Positions 51,009 through 61,080 of a stretch of DNA of 64,000 nucleotides are shown here, one piece after another. The translations under genes were made by a program, and so were the position numbers. The stretch is from CAYMGQ01 sp964390055 (lineage in GTDB: Bacteria; Bacillota; Clostridia; Peptostreptococcales; Natronincolaceae). Each line of letters begins with the position of its first letter. Position 1 is the first letter of the stretch. Location of the stretch: the NCBI GenBank assembly GCA_964390055.1, contig CAYMGQ010000010.1, positions 1-64,000 of the forward strand. Direction: 5' to 3'. Under the pieces are notes generated by a model. The model made no database searches. It was not told the origin of the DNA and was given only the letters and a program-made list of their open reading frames with translations.

Positions 51009-52838
51009 CTATTTTTCATAAGGACCTATAGATACTTCTCCCTCTTTTCTAAACAGTGTACTATTATTAAATTCATCATAAATAATCCTTACAGCATTTA
51101 ATATTGTTATTTTTACCCCTGGATATATTGTCCCTGAAACGTGAATTTTACCCCCTCTTGAGTCTTGAAGTTTACTTTCAATTAATTTAGATTGGTCCAT
51201 AAGTTTAGAGTATTTTTCTTTTAGGATGTCGTAGGTTTTAATTGATCTAGATAAAATATCTCTTTTTTTATCATCTAGACCCCTACTTTTACCCATTCTA
51301 TTTAATAATTGAATGGTTTTTTCTAGATTTTTGATGTTTTTTGACATTTCACTTATATCAACCTTCAATTCTTCATGCCTTTGTTTTTCATCGGGGTCTA
51401 TTCCTACTTCTATATTAGTTATAGTTCCCATATGTGAACCAATTGTATTGGCAACTATTTCCTCTGTTGCCCTTACCAGACCACCTACAATTAGTCCCCG
51501 TCTCCCCTTGACCTCAACATTTTTCTTAGCGGTAATATTGCTGTGCAGTATACAGCCTGCCTCAACACTACCACCACTTTTTATAGTAGTATTTTCTATA
51601 TACCTTGAGACTAAATCACCATCACATTGCAAATAAGCATTATTATTTCCCTGTATCCCTCTATTTAAGACTATATTTCCCTTAGCCAATAAGGTAGCAG
51701 CCTCTACCACGCCATTAACCTCAATATCTCCATTAGCCTTAACTGTAAAGCCTGATTTTACGTTTCCTCTTACTACAACATTTCCATTGAAATCAATGTT
51801 GCCTATAGAATTGTCAACATCACCTGGTATTTCATATATCTTACTAACGTGCAATTTGCCATCCTTAATTAGAACTTGTCCGTCGACCTCAGATAAAAAC
51901 CTTAAGCCTTCATCATCTTTAATTATATTTTTACCTCTACTAATTTTAACCTCTTTACCATCTAATGCAGAAATTTTCTCGCCGAAAATATTCTTTCCTT
52001 CCACACCCTCAGTGGGAGGAATAATTTCCGCTAATAATTGCCCCTTCTCTACATTGTTTATTAAATTTAAGTTTTTAAAATCTACAGATCCATCCTCTAG
52101 GTACTGGGGTTTGAAATCTTTATGTGTATCGAAATGATGTATAACCTTACCATCCCTTCCGTTTTGTGCTTTCTTACCATTAGCTATAAGTAGTTTGATC
52201 CCGAAGGTTTTACTCTTAAGCATTTGGTCAATTTTATCTTTATCCACACCAAATATAATTCCTTTTTCACTTAATTTTTCCTCTATCATCTCTAAGGTTG
52301 GTGCTACACCCCTTTCACCCTCTATTATGGTAATATACGCCTCCATTTTATCCCTTGAGGTTTCAATAATTATTTCTGGTTCAATTAAAATCTCCTCTTG
52401 ATAGGGTGCAATTATTATTGGGGTATTAATATCACCCCTTAGGCATTCATGTATTGCATCTAACTCATAGTTTTCAACCTCTTTTTTATCCAAATGGTCT
52501 GTTATTAATTCCACTTTCTTATCAAATTCTAAATTGCTGGCCCTTGTAACTGTAAGGTATATTCCAGCCGGTTGGTAGTTGATTTGAAAAAAGTCCCCTT
52601 CATCAATTAGGGCGTTATATTTATCCTGTGTATCAACAATCTCATCAATTATTTTTTCAGTAATTTCTTCTTTATTTATTATTTTAAGTTTTACATATCC
52701 TTTTCTAAAAAGACCAGCTTTCTTCTCTTCTATAATTTTAACATTGACTTGCTCGGGAGATAATTCTATTTTTTCAAGTCCCTTATTTAGGGCCTCCTCA
52801 TAGCTAATACCATCGCTTATCACAAAATCTTTCGCCAT
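51009..52838 (-). CDS. fapA: FapA family (DUF342) protein with N-terminal Jag_N-like domain
   Basis: A 609-aa protein. Residues 1-52 (GISYEEALNKGLEKIELSPE, then EEKKAGLFRKGYVKLKI) look like a Jag_N domain, otherwise found in the RNA-binding protein KhpB/Jag. The DUF342/FapA region follows, with a right-handed beta-helix like polymer (about 330-475: repeated Asn/Gly/Val turns such as GNVVVRGNVKSG). A coiled coil (about 480-560) and a C-terminal beta segment end it. FapA-type proteins are linked to flagellar assembly or polar organisation. No signal peptide, so cytosolic. The position in the motility operon supports a flagellar role. Confidence 0.82.
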   Translation of the reverse strand: MAKDFVISDGISYEEALNKGLEKIELSPEQVNVKIIEEKKAGLFRKGYVKLKIINKEEITEKIIDEIVDTQDKYNALIDEGDFFQINYQPAGIYLTVTRASNLEFDKKVELITDHLDKKEVENYELDAIHECLRGDINTPIIIAPYQEEILIEPEIIIETSRDKMEAYITIIEGERGVAPTLEMIEEKLSEKGIIFGVDKDKIDQMLKSKTFGIKLLIANGKKAQNGRDGKVIHHFDTHKDFKPQYLEDGSVDFKNLNLINNVEKGQLLAEIIPPTEGVEGKNIFGEKISALDGKEVKISRGKNIIKDDEGLRFLSEVDGQVLIKDGKLHVSKIYEIPGDVDNSIGNIDFNGNVVVRGNVKSGFTVKANGDIEVNGVVEAATLLAKGNIVLNRGIQGNNNAYLQCDGDLVSRYIENTTIKSGGSVEAGCILHSNITAKKNVEVKGRRGLIVGGLVRATEEIVANTIGSHMGTITNIEVGIDPDEKQRHEELKVDISEMSKNIKNLEKTIQLLNRMGKSRGLDDKKRDILSRSIKTYDILKEKYSKLMDQSKLIESKLQDSRGGKIHVSGTIYPGVKITILNAVRIIYDEFNNSTLFRKEGEVSIGPYEK

Positions 52839-52868
52839 TGCCTTTCCCCCCCCTTTCCTACATTTTAG

Positions 52869-53597
52869 TTAATATCCCGACAATCTTGATTTTAGTCTGC
52901 TAATAGCCTTTGAATGTATCTGTGAAATCCTAGACTCCGAAACTCCAAGTATTTCACCAATTTCTCTATATGTTACCTCATCATAATAATATAGCGATAT
53001 AACTATCCTTTCCCTTTCAGGTAGACTTTCAATATTTTTCTGCAATGTCTCATATAATTCTTGATCACAAATTATGCTTTCAGGTAATAAATCTTGCTTA
53101 TCTCTTATGCTAATTATGTTACTATCGTATATTTTCTCCTCTAATGACAATATATTAAAGCTGTTAGTCTGCTGTAGTAACTTATTTAATTCTTTCAGTG
53201 AAATACCTAATTCCTTTGCTACCTCTAGGTCTGTCGCATTCCTGCCATATTCATTTTCCAATTTATTATAGGTTTCCTCTAATAACTTAGATTTTTGTCT
53301 TACTGAACGGGGTACCCAATCCAAATCCCTCAGCTGATCAATAATTGCCCCCCTAATTCTTATTTGGGCATAGGTTGCAAATTTAACATTTTTATTTATA
53401 TCAAACTTCTCGATGGCATCCAATAGACCAAATATTCCATAGCTAACTAGATCATCATATTCAATGCTTGACCCATATGTTGAATATAGTCTTCCAGCAA
53501 TTATTTTCACTAGCTCAATATATTTTTCTATTAATTTATTTTTTGCATCTAAATCATTATTGTTTTTATATTTGTGCCATAGGTTCTGATGATCCAT
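52869..53597 (-). CDS. sigD: RNA polymerase sigma factor for motility genes (SigD/FliA)
   Basis: A 242-aa sigma-28. Region 2 has YDDLVSYGIFGLLDAIEKFD and FATYAQIRIRGAIIDQLRDL (core binding and -10 recognition). WVPRSVR marks the FliA class. Region 4 has LPERERIVISLYYYDEVTYR and a final HTH GVSESRISQIHSKAISRLK. It lacks region 1.1 and drives late flagellar and chemotaxis genes. Its position after cheD equals that in Bacillus. Confidence 0.94.
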   Translation of the reverse strand: MDHQNLWHKYKNNNDLDAKNKLIEKYIELVKIIAGRLYSTYGSSIEYDDLVSYGIFGLLDAIEKFDINKNVKFATYAQIRIRGAIIDQLRDLDWVPRSVRQKSKLLEETYNKLENEYGRNATDLEVAKELGISLKELNKLLQQTNSFNILSLEEKIYDSNIISIRDKQDLLPESIICDQELYETLQKNIESLPERERIVISLYYYDEVTYREIGEILGVSESRISQIHSKAISRLKSRLSGY

Positions 53598-53623
53598 TAA
53601 AAGACCTCCTGGCTCTATAATTC

Positions 53624-54109
53624 TTAAATTTCCTTGGTCCCATGACCTATTGTCTTTACTAATAAACCGCCCGTATCAGAGTAAACTTCTATGGTTCTAC
53701 CATAATTACCTCCAGTGTCTTCAGCTATAAGAGGTAGGTCTAATTCCTTTAATATTTGTTTCGTAGCCTGTATATTTCTATAGCCGATTTTCATAACATC
53801 ACTACTACCACTAAATGAAAACATTTGTGAACCACCCGCTATTTTAGCCTTAATCCTACTTTTTCTACTTCCTGCCTTAATCATATTTTCAAGCAGCAAA
53901 TTAATTGCTGTATCTGCAAACTTGGCCTTATTTAAATTATTTTTAATATGTTTACTGCTAGGCAACATAATATGTGCTAACCCAGCTAGTTTAATGCTTG
54001 TATCATAAAGTGCTATTCCAACACAAGAGCCCAGGCCCAGGGTAGTCAATACCTTGGGGAACTCCGCTATTTTCAAATCAGCCATTCCTACTTTTATGAA
54101 CTTTTGCAT
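53624..54109 (-). CDS. cheD: Chemoreceptor glutamine deamidase CheD
   Basis: A 161-aa CheD that deamidates receptor glutamines and, with CheC, tunes adaptation. The catalytic Cys is in LGLGSCVGIALYD near 30, the His in GLAHIMLPSS near 46, and the Thr near the following loop. KIAGGSQMF and IGYRNIQA are family marks. It starts immediately after the cheC stop with no gap, which fits their complex. Confidence 0.93.
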   Translation of the reverse strand: MQKFIKVGMADLKIAEFPKVLTTLGLGSCVGIALYDTSIKLAGLAHIMLPSSKHIKNNLNKAKFADTAINLLLENMIKAGSRKSRIKAKIAGGSQMFSFSGSSDVMKIGYRNIQATKQILKELDLPLIAEDTGGNYGRTIEVYSDTGGLLVKTIGHGTKEI

Positions 54110-54724
54110 TTACTCATACACTCCTAGGCTATTTAATAAGACACTAAATGTTTCCGCATTTGGCGCTAAGAAAAAGTTTGCTTTCACTAAATTTTTACCA
54201 TCTTTTAATCTTGTTTCTATAAGTAAGACCTTATCGCTCACATAGCCAAACTGTATAGCTGGAACACTTAATATGGCCCCAGCCATATCTACGCATAGGG
54301 ATGGAACTGAAATAGTTAAGTCTAATCCCGTTAAAGCCGACAATGATGTGATGTAGGACCCTGATAGTATATTCCCAATTTCCTGCAAAGCAGATCGATC
54401 CATTTCATCCAAATCGCCTAAATAATCCTCCCTGTCCATAAGCATCCCTGTCAATATTTTGGATGATAGCAAGTCTAGTAAAAACAAAATGTTTCCTGTA
54501 ACATCTCCACTTAAATCGAAATAAACACCTGCCACAACATTTTCCTCACCGCCCAAGATATTAGCTACATCACCATAGTCTAATATTCTTACTACGGGTA
54601 TATCCATATCAATCTTTTTTCCTACCATTGTGGCTAAAGCCGTAGCCGCATTCCCTGCCCCGATATTCCCAATTTCCCTTAAAACGTCTATATGCATATT
54701 GTTTAAATCTTCAACACTAAGCAA
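54110..54724 (-). CDS. cheC: CheY-P phosphatase CheC
   Basis: A 204-aa phosphatase that dephosphorylates CheY and binds CheD. Both active-site motifs keep Glu and Asn: LREIGNIGAGNAATAL near 15 and LQEIGNILSGSYITSL near 117. The internal repeat gives the pseudo-symmetric CheC fold. No fliY or cheX is visible in the window. Directly followed by cheD. Confidence 0.92.
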   Translation of the reverse strand: MLSVEDLNNMHIDVLREIGNIGAGNAATALATMVGKKIDMDIPVVRILDYGDVANILGGEENVVAGVYFDLSGDVTGNILFLLDLLSSKILTGMLMDREDYLGDLDEMDRSALQEIGNILSGSYITSLSALTGLDLTISVPSLCVDMAGAILSVPAIQFGYVSDKVLLIETRLKDGKNLVKANFFLAPNAETFSVLLNSLGVYE

Positions 54725-54748
54725 TGTACGTCCACCCCCTTAGGTCCC

Positions 54749-55210
54749 TTAGCTTTCTTCTTTTAGTATTTTAAAGGCATCCAGAATTAGGATCATCCTT
54801 TCCCCATCCTTCCCTATGCCCTTAATATAATCATCCTCAGAATAGTTGGCTAGATTATTGGTGCTATCAATATTTTCATTTTCAATTGTCAAAACCTCTG
54901 AAGAACTATCTACTGAAAGGCCGAAAATTATCTCATCTATTGTTAATATAATAATTCTAGATTCATCAGTTAAATCCTTCTCTTCCATCTCAAACCTTAC
55001 CCTAGCATCTACAACAGGAATTACTTCTCCCCTTAAATTAAATACGCCCTTGATATACTCGCATGCATTAGGAAGTCGTGTAATTTCTGAAATTTTTTCT
55101 ATTGTTTCTACAAATTTAATATCTATTCCATAGTACTCTTGATTTAATTTAAAAATTACATACTGACTTGATCCTCTGATATTATCAATATTATCAAGAT
55201 TATTTTCCAT
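54749..55210 (-). CDS. cheW: Chemotaxis coupling protein CheW
   Basis: A 153-aa SH3-like adaptor that links receptors to CheA. QYVIFKLNQEYYGIDIKFVE, the receptor-binding RLPNACEYIKGVFNLRGEVI and VPVVDARVRF are clear. It is the only cheW in the window, placed between cheA and cheC. Confidence 0.94.
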   Translation of the reverse strand: MENNLDNIDNIRGSSQYVIFKLNQEYYGIDIKFVETIEKISEITRLPNACEYIKGVFNLRGEVIPVVDARVRFEMEEKDLTDESRIIILTIDEIIFGLSVDSSSEVLTIENENIDSTNNLANYSEDDYIKGIGKDGERMILILDAFKILKEES

Positions 55211-55227
55211 TTTAACTCACCCTTTTT

Positions 55228-57252
55228 CTAAAAAAATGAATTTGTATCCACTATTAAGGCAATAGAACCATTCCCTAATATCGTGGCCCCGGCAATCCCC
55301 TTTGTATTCAATAGTAACTTGCCTAAAGATTTTATAACAATTTCCTGTTGGCCAATTAATTCATCCACAACAATGCCGGCCTCTTTATCCCCTCTTCTGA
55401 CAATAACAATAGTGTATTCTTCCCTGTTTTTATCAGTGTTTGGTACATCTAATAATTCAGATAATCTCAAAATAGGTAATGTTGCATTTCTAAATAATAC
55501 TACCTCATTTCCCTGTACCCTTCTAATATCACTGGATTCTATAGTAGAAATCTCCCTTATGTTGTTTAGAGGTATTGCATAAGTTTCATCTCCGGTAACA
55601 ACTAATAGTGCTTGTATTATTGCTAATGTCAGGGGAAGCCTGATTGTAAATTTACTACCCTTTCCTATATCAGTATCAACTTCTACAGTACCACCTAAAG
55701 CTTCAATTTTTGTTTTCACTACATCTAGCCCTACCCCACGTCCAGATAAATCTGAAATCTCGTCAGTCGTACTAAAACCAGGATTAAACAGTAACTGAAC
55801 TATCTCATTATCCTCCATTAATTGACCCTGCTGCAAAGTTATCAAATTTTTGTTAATAGCCTTTGCCTTTATAGCTTCTACGTCTATTCCTTTTCCGTCA
55901 TCTTCTACTTCAATTACAACACTATTGCCATCTGGATAAGCAGACAAGTTTACAGTCCCAGCCTTTGGTTTCTTTGCTAATATCCGTGTGTTTATATCTT
56001 CTATGCCATGGTCAATAGAGTTCCTAAGCAAGTGGATTAAAGGGTCTCCTATTTCATCTATCACCGTTCTATCTACCTCTGTCTCCTCTCCGGTCATTAC
56101 CAAGGAAATCTCCTTATTTAATTCCCTAGATAAATCCCTTACCATTCTAGGGAAGCGGTTAAATACTCTTTCTATGGGTACCATCCTTACCTTCATAACA
56201 GCATCATGTAGACTGGTCGTAATCCTTTCTAAATGTTCGGTAGCCTCATTCATCCTTTGTTTTTCACTGTCATGGATATCTTCTAATCTTGTCTTAACAA
56301 TTATTAGTTCACTAACCAGATTCATTAGATTATCCAATCTGTCTATATCAACTCTCACCGTTTTGCCAATTCTTGATCTTCTAAAGCTTATATCATCCTT
56401 CTTTTTTTCTACACCAGGCTTGGATTGTTCCACTAGTACCTTGTCATCTCTAGTTTCATCATCTATTACATCTATTTCGTAGCCTTGTTCCAAGTCAATG
56501 TAATCTATTTTTTCAATCTCAGTGATGTCCCCTATTTCTTTATGGATAAGATTCTTATCATACTTGGATATAACTACTAGTTCAAAGGTATATTCGAATT
56601 TTTCATCCTCTATGTCCTCTATACTTGGTGTTGAATGAATAATTTCAGCAATTTTTTCAAGGGTATTGATAACTATGTAAGCTCTTGCCGATTTTAACAT
56701 GCATTTTTGGTCTAGGGTCACTTTTATCAAAAAAGCCCTATAATCTTCGTTAATTGCTTTTTTAATAATATTTGCCACATAATAATTAAGGACAACATCA
56801 GAATCCTTGCTTTCATCCAAAGTTTTTCGCCCCCTTTGACTTTTTTTCAAAGCCCCATTAGTTATAAGGCTATCACTCTTAAGGGACTTTAGTTTATCAA
56901 TAAGCATGTCTGAAGTGTTTTCTCCCTCAGTATTATGTTTTGAAATATTATAGACATATCTCTCTAGTTCATCTAAACACTCAAACAACAAATCAATAAC
57001 TTCAATATTTACATCAATCTTCCTATTTCTGATATCATCTAATATGTTTTCCATTTCGTGAGTTAAGTTGGCCATATTACTATAGCCCATGGTTGCAGAC
57101 ATTCCTTTTAAGGTATGTGCTATTCTGAAAATTTCATTTAAATAATCCATATTATCTGGTGAATTTTCCAATTGCATTAAAATATCATTCATGCTCTGCA
57201 AATGCTCTCTTGATTCTTCCATAAATATACCAGAATATTGATTCATATCCAT
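55228..57252 (-). CDS. cheA: Chemotaxis histidine kinase CheA
   Basis: A 674-aa sensor kinase. P1 phosphotransfer His46 is in IFRIAHTLKGMSATMG. P2 (about 150-250) is less conserved. The P3 dimerisation helices lead to the P4 kinase: HLLRNSIDHGIE (N box), VEDDGKGIDVEAI (G1), LSGRGVGLDVVK (G2). A CheW-like P5 domain ends the protein (about 545-670). It phosphorylates CheB, encoded next, and CheY, which is not in the window. Confidence 0.96.
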   Translation of the reverse strand: MDMNQYSGIFMEESREHLQSMNDILMQLENSPDNMDYLNEIFRIAHTLKGMSATMGYSNMANLTHEMENILDDIRNRKIDVNIEVIDLLFECLDELERYVYNISKHNTEGENTSDMLIDKLKSLKSDSLITNGALKKSQRGRKTLDESKDSDVVLNYYVANIIKKAINEDYRAFLIKVTLDQKCMLKSARAYIVINTLEKIAEIIHSTPSIEDIEDEKFEYTFELVVISKYDKNLIHKEIGDITEIEKIDYIDLEQGYEIDVIDDETRDDKVLVEQSKPGVEKKKDDISFRRSRIGKTVRVDIDRLDNLMNLVSELIIVKTRLEDIHDSEKQRMNEATEHLERITTSLHDAVMKVRMVPIERVFNRFPRMVRDLSRELNKEISLVMTGEETEVDRTVIDEIGDPLIHLLRNSIDHGIEDINTRILAKKPKAGTVNLSAYPDGNSVVIEVEDDGKGIDVEAIKAKAINKNLITLQQGQLMEDNEIVQLLFNPGFSTTDEISDLSGRGVGLDVVKTKIEALGGTVEVDTDIGKGSKFTIRLPLTLAIIQALLVVTGDETYAIPLNNIREISTIESSDIRRVQGNEVVLFRNATLPILRLSELLDVPNTDKNREEYTIVIVRRGDKEAGIVVDELIGQQEIVIKSLGKLLLNTKGIAGATILGNGSIALIVDTNSFF

Positions 57253-57253
57253 G

Positions 57254-58354
57254 TTACGATACCCCCACTCTATTTACTATAACATCTAAGATTTTTTCTA
57301 AGGGAACTATTTCATCCACAATCCCTGCATTAATTGCACTTTTGGGCATTCCAAATACTACGCTACTCGCCTCATCCTGGGCTACAATATGGGCCGAGGT
57401 CCTGCTTTTTAACTCAACTAATCCCTTTGTACCATCAGAGCCCATCCCTGTCATTATAACGCCCATGATATTCATATGGTTTGCCTTTAGATTTGAAATT
57501 GACCTAAACATTACATCAGCAGAGGGCCTATGACCGGACACTAGCTCTTTTTGTGATAATTGTACAAATAAATTTCTAGCCTGGTTTTCTACTATTTCTA
57601 AATGGTAATCCCCCGGCGCTACATATACATGACCTTCACGAATTTCCTCCTTGTCCTTCGCCTCTTTGACATTGACTTGGGATAAACTATCAAGTCTTTC
57701 AGCCAAGATTTTTGTAAAACCCTTAGGCATATGTTGGACTACCAGAAAACTAGCTGGGAAATTTTTTGGTATTAGAGGGATGATATGTTGTAATGCCCTC
57801 GGTCCACCAGTTGACACAGCAATTGCAATGAGGTTATTTACCCTATGAACCCCTTGCATTGGAGTTCTTGGCTTAAATCCCTTTATGGGAGGTGGCCCCT
57901 TTAATTTTGCCGCCAAATCGCTTTTTTGTATTATTTTTGCGTAGTGGGCAGCCTTTATTTTTCCAATAATTTCATTTTTAAGGTCGCTGGAATTAGTTTT
58001 AAATATATTAGTCGGTTTTTGTATGAAATCTATGGCTCCCAATTCAAGGGCTCTCATTGTTGCTTTTCCACCCTCAAAAGTTAAACCGCTTAGCATAACA
58101 ATAGGAACCGGGTGAAATTCCATAATATTTTTGAGGGCATCAATCCCATTCATTATCGGCATTTCAATATCTAAAGTGACAACATCTGGCTTCAGTCTAC
58201 CAACAATATCTACTGCTTCCCTCCCATTTCTTGCAGTTCCTATTACATTAATATTTGCATCACTATTGAGAATGTCAGTTAGTATTTTCCTCATAAAAGG
58301 TGAGTCATCTACCACTATCACCTTTATTATATCATCTGTCCTAACCCCTACCAT
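57254..58354 (-). CDS. cheB: Chemotaxis methylesterase CheB
   Basis: A 366-aa receptor methylesterase/deamidase. The receiver domain carries VVDDSPFMRK and the phospho-acceptor Asp62 in TLDIEMPIMNG. The catalytic domain has AIAVSTGGPRAL (nucleophile Ser near 180), VVQHMPKGF (His) and TGMGSDGTKG (Asp). It counteracts CheR; the only cheR in the window is at 4150. One base separates it from the PilZ gene upstream and from cheA downstream. Confidence 0.96.
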   Translation of the reverse strand: MVGVRTDDIIKVIVVDDSPFMRKILTDILNSDANINVIGTARNGREAVDIVGRLKPDVVTLDIEMPIMNGIDALKNIMEFHPVPIVMLSGLTFEGGKATMRALELGAIDFIQKPTNIFKTNSSDLKNEIIGKIKAAHYAKIIQKSDLAAKLKGPPPIKGFKPRTPMQGVHRVNNLIAIAVSTGGPRALQHIIPLIPKNFPASFLVVQHMPKGFTKILAERLDSLSQVNVKEAKDKEEIREGHVYVAPGDYHLEIVENQARNLFVQLSQKELVSGHRPSADVMFRSISNLKANHMNIMGVIMTGMGSDGTKGLVELKSRTSAHIVAQDEASSVVFGMPKSAINAGIVDEIVPLEKILDVIVNRVGVS

Positions 58355-58355
58355 C

Positions 58356-59006
58356 TTATATCAACCCTTTTTGTCTAAATTCCTGTTGTTTTTTGAATAT
58401 AAATCCTATAATTTCTTTTCTATTATTATCTGTTATATCAATATATTTGATAGTAATAGTGTACTCCTTTGTTTGAGCAATCTTTTCAATTCGAACAATT
58501 TCACTTACAGTGGTTACTGATTTTTTTTCATCTAAAAATATGACACATTCAACTTTTTGCCCCCTTCTAAGGAACCTATTAATATTTGCGCTTAAACCCC
58601 CTCCGCTAATATCGTTTGTAAGTCCCTCAGTTTCCCAACTTCTATTTAAGTCTCTTATTATTATTTTTGTTAAAATCTTTAGCCTATAATATAATCTTCT
58701 TTGTAGTCTTTGTGGAGGACCCGTTGGCTTTACTCCATACATTACTGGCTTTATGTCAGGGATTTCTACCACTTCAGCAGAAAAATAAAATACACCTTTC
58801 TCTTCTCTAAAGAAGATTATAATAATTTGTTGACCTAAAATTAGTTGGGAGGAAAGTCCCCTCCTAATGGGATTAGAAACATATAATTTTTCATTTCTTT
58901 TATCCACAATCTGACTAACCATAGGTTCTGAGATAGATTTTTTTTTTGCCCTTATATACTCTATTTCAATCCTATCTCCTATTCTTAATTCCTCAATAAT
59001 GTCCAT
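58356..59006 (-). CDS. PilZ-domain flagellar brake protein (YcgR/MotI/DgrA-like)
   Basis: A 216-aa protein with an N-terminal YcgR-type domain (about 1-95) and a C-terminal PilZ domain. The cyclic-di-GMP motif is present as RRLYYRLK near 101-108 (RxxxR) and NDISGGGLS near 132. Bacillus MotI (DgrA/YpfA) uses the same layout to brake the motor when c-di-GMP is high. The operon context with flhG and cheB fits. It is the only c-di-GMP effector in the window. Confidence 0.88.
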   Translation of the reverse strand: MDIIEELRIGDRIEIEYIRAKKKSISEPMVSQIVDKRNEKLYVSNPIRRGLSSQLILGQQIIIIFFREEKGVFYFSAEVVEIPDIKPVMYGVKPTGPPQRLQRRLYYRLKILTKIIIRDLNRSWETEGLTNDISGGGLSANINRFLRRGQKVECVIFLDEKKSVTTVSEIVRIEKIAQTKEYTITIKYIDITDNNRKEIIGFIFKKQQEFRQKGLI

Positions 59007-59020
59007 AAAAATCTACCTCC

Positions 59021-59914
59021 CTATCTAAACAAGCTTATAACTTTATTTATAAAATTGTCTGCATAAATCACATCCTTAGTATTTAATTTTTTGTCTATTA
59101 AATTTGCTGCCATAATATCTATGTTTTTACTGGCGATTGTATTTGGATACTCCACAACAAAAGGTTTTTGTAGCCTTACAGCTTTGCCTACATTTTTATC
59201 ATTGGGCAAATAACCCAAACTATATATCTTGAAGTCTAAAAATCTATCACATACACTCCTTAGCTTTTCAAAGGCCACCTTTCCCTCTTTTAGATTATCT
59301 ACCCTATTTATTACTATTCTAATTTTTTTATCATTTTCTTTTGACCATAGATGTTTAATCATGGCGTAGGCATCCGTTAAAGAAGTAGGTTCGGGTGTAG
59401 TTATCACCACAATTTCATCTGAGGCATGAGCGAATGACAAAACCGATTTGGTTAGGCCTGCCCCTGTATCAATCAATATAATTTCAGCATGATTATACAA
59501 TTTGTCAAATTGATTAATCAGGACCTGCAATCTCTCCTTGGGCATATCTACTAAATCGATAATGCCTGATCCTCCTGAAATTAATTTTACCCCGTCTGCT
59601 CCCTGGTTCATTATTTCTGTTATATCTTTACCTTTTTTTATTACATCTAATAGATTATATCTTGGAATCACTCCTAGGACTACATCCACGTTAGCTAAAC
59701 CTAAATCCGCGTCAATGACAACTACTTTTTTTCCCCGTTTACTCAAGTTAATAGCTAAATTTGCCGTAAAATTAGTCTTTCCTACACCGCCCTTACCACT
59801 TGTGACGCAGATTATTCTTGTGTTTTTTTTATTTCCCTTACCCGATATATTATTTCTTTTTTCTGTTGCATTTCTATCAGTAATTATTTTCCTTAGTCTA
59901 GAAGCCTGATCCAT
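59021..59914 (-). CDS. flhG: MinD-like flagellar number regulator FlhG (YlxH)
   Basis: A 297-aa deviant Walker ATPase. The P-loop VTSGKGGVGKTNFTAN is near 37-52, VVIDADLGLANVDVVLG near 68, and IILIDTGAGLT near 147. FlhG activates the FlhF GTPase and sets the number and place of flagella. Its ATG overlaps the flhF stop by one base. The C-terminus has an amphipathic helix likely to bind membrane. Confidence 0.94.
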   Translation of the reverse strand: MDQASRLRKIITDRNATEKRNNISGKGNKKNTRIICVTSGKGGVGKTNFTANLAINLSKRGKKVVVIDADLGLANVDVVLGVIPRYNLLDVIKKGKDITEIMNQGADGVKLISGGSGIIDLVDMPKERLQVLINQFDKLYNHAEIILIDTGAGLTKSVLSFAHASDEIVVITTPEPTSLTDAYAMIKHLWSKENDKKIRIVINRVDNLKEGKVAFEKLRSVCDRFLDFKIYSLGYLPNDKNVGKAVRLQKPFVVEYPNTIASKNIDIMAANLIDKKLNTKDVIYADNFINKVISLFR

Positions 59915-61080
59915 TATTGCGGAACCTCCCTCATTAAAAGGTTTACAATTTTATCGTGATTCAAAAGCTCGATGTCATCAGGCACACTTTGTCCCGTCGT
60001 AATGTAAGTAATAGGTTGTTGGGTATTTTTAGCTGTATTCAAAATAGTACCAAGGTTAGTAGCTTCATCAATTTTGGTAAAGATTATATTATAATTTGTT
60101 AAAAAGCTATAGGTTTTTATTATTTCTCTAATATCATTATCCTTTGATGTGCAGCTTAAGACCAAATAGATCTCCTTTTCATCAATCTCTTCTAGCAATG
60201 CTCTCAATTCATGCATTTGTTTTTTGTCCCTATGACTTCTTCCCGCGGTATCTACCATAATGGTATCTTTATTGTTTAGTCTGCTAACTGCATCTTGAAT
60301 TTCTGAAGGATTATAAATTACCTCTAAGGGTAAATTTAGGATGTCACTATACACCTTCAGTTGTTGTACAGCTGCTATTCTATAGGTGTCAGCACTTATT
60401 AGGCCTACAGACTTTCCCTCCTCTAGGGTATATTGGGCAGCCAATTTTGCAATGGTAGTAGTTTTTCCCACCCCTGTTGGTCCGATAAAAAACAGGACTT
60501 TAGCTGAATAATCATCGTTTTTTAATTTTATATGGTTGTTTATCACCTTTTTTATTTTGCCATGGATCCATTCCTTGTCCAAAGAAGCAATAGAATTTTC
60601 AGACTCAGACCCCACACACTTCCTTAGTATTTCTTCGATAAGGGATTCTTCCAACCCTTGTTTTTTAAGAAGCAAAAACAGTTTTTTCATCTTCTCGTTA
60701 TTGCTAGCTCTTACAAAGTCTGGTAACTGCTGATGGTTTATTTTCTCTAAAACTGTATTCAACATGCCTTTTATTTCATCAACTTCCTCATTGATTTTAC
60801 TAGGGGGAAATTCCTTGCTTTGGCTATTCCTTACTCTTTCTTGAAGCAGTTGGACAGGGTTCTCACTTCTTTTTTCCTCTCTTACACCTAGCTTGTTTTT
60901 ATGGGATACATCCTCTTCTCTAGCAGCCACCACTTCAATTATCGGCTTTTTTAAGAATCCGAAGAAGCCCTTTGGCCTTACTCTTCTTTGATAAAGTATT
61001 ATTGCATTTGAACCCAATTCACTTCTAACTAAGTTTAATGCCTCATGGTTATTACTTGCAGTAAATTTTTTTACCTTCAT
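59914..61080 (-). CDS. flhF: Signal-recognition-particle-like GTPase FlhF
   Basis: A 388-aa GTPase that marks the site of flagellar assembly. The N-terminal basic B domain (about 1-100) includes VKKFTASNNHEALN and the RRVRPKGFFGFLK segment. The NG domain has FIGPTGVGKTTTIAKLAAQY near 200, DTYRIAAVQQLK, MVDTAGRSHRD and FTKIDEATNLG. It is directly adjacent to flhA upstream and overlaps flhG. Confidence 0.95.
   Translation of the reverse strand: MKVKKFTASNNHEALNLVRSELGSNAIILYQRRVRPKGFFGFLKKPIIEVVAAREEDVSHKNKLGVREEKRSENPVQLLQERVRNSQSKEFPPSKINEEVDEIKGMLNTVLEKINHQQLPDFVRASNNEKMKKLFLLLKKQGLEESLIEEILRKCVGSESENSIASLDKEWIHGKIKKVINNHIKLKNDDYSAKVLFFIGPTGVGKTTTIAKLAAQYTLEEGKSVGLISADTYRIAAVQQLKVYSDILNLPLEVIYNPSEIQDAVSRLNNKDTIMVDTAGRSHRDKKQMHELRALLEEIDEKEIYLVLSCTSKDNDIREIIKTYSFLTNYNIIFTKIDEATNLGTILNTAKNTQQPITYITTGQSVPDDIELLNHDKIVNLLMREVPQ

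Noticed and set aside
55988..56482. 164-codon plus-strand open frame
   Set aside because: Antisense to cheA, Ser/Leu-rich low complexity, no start signals.
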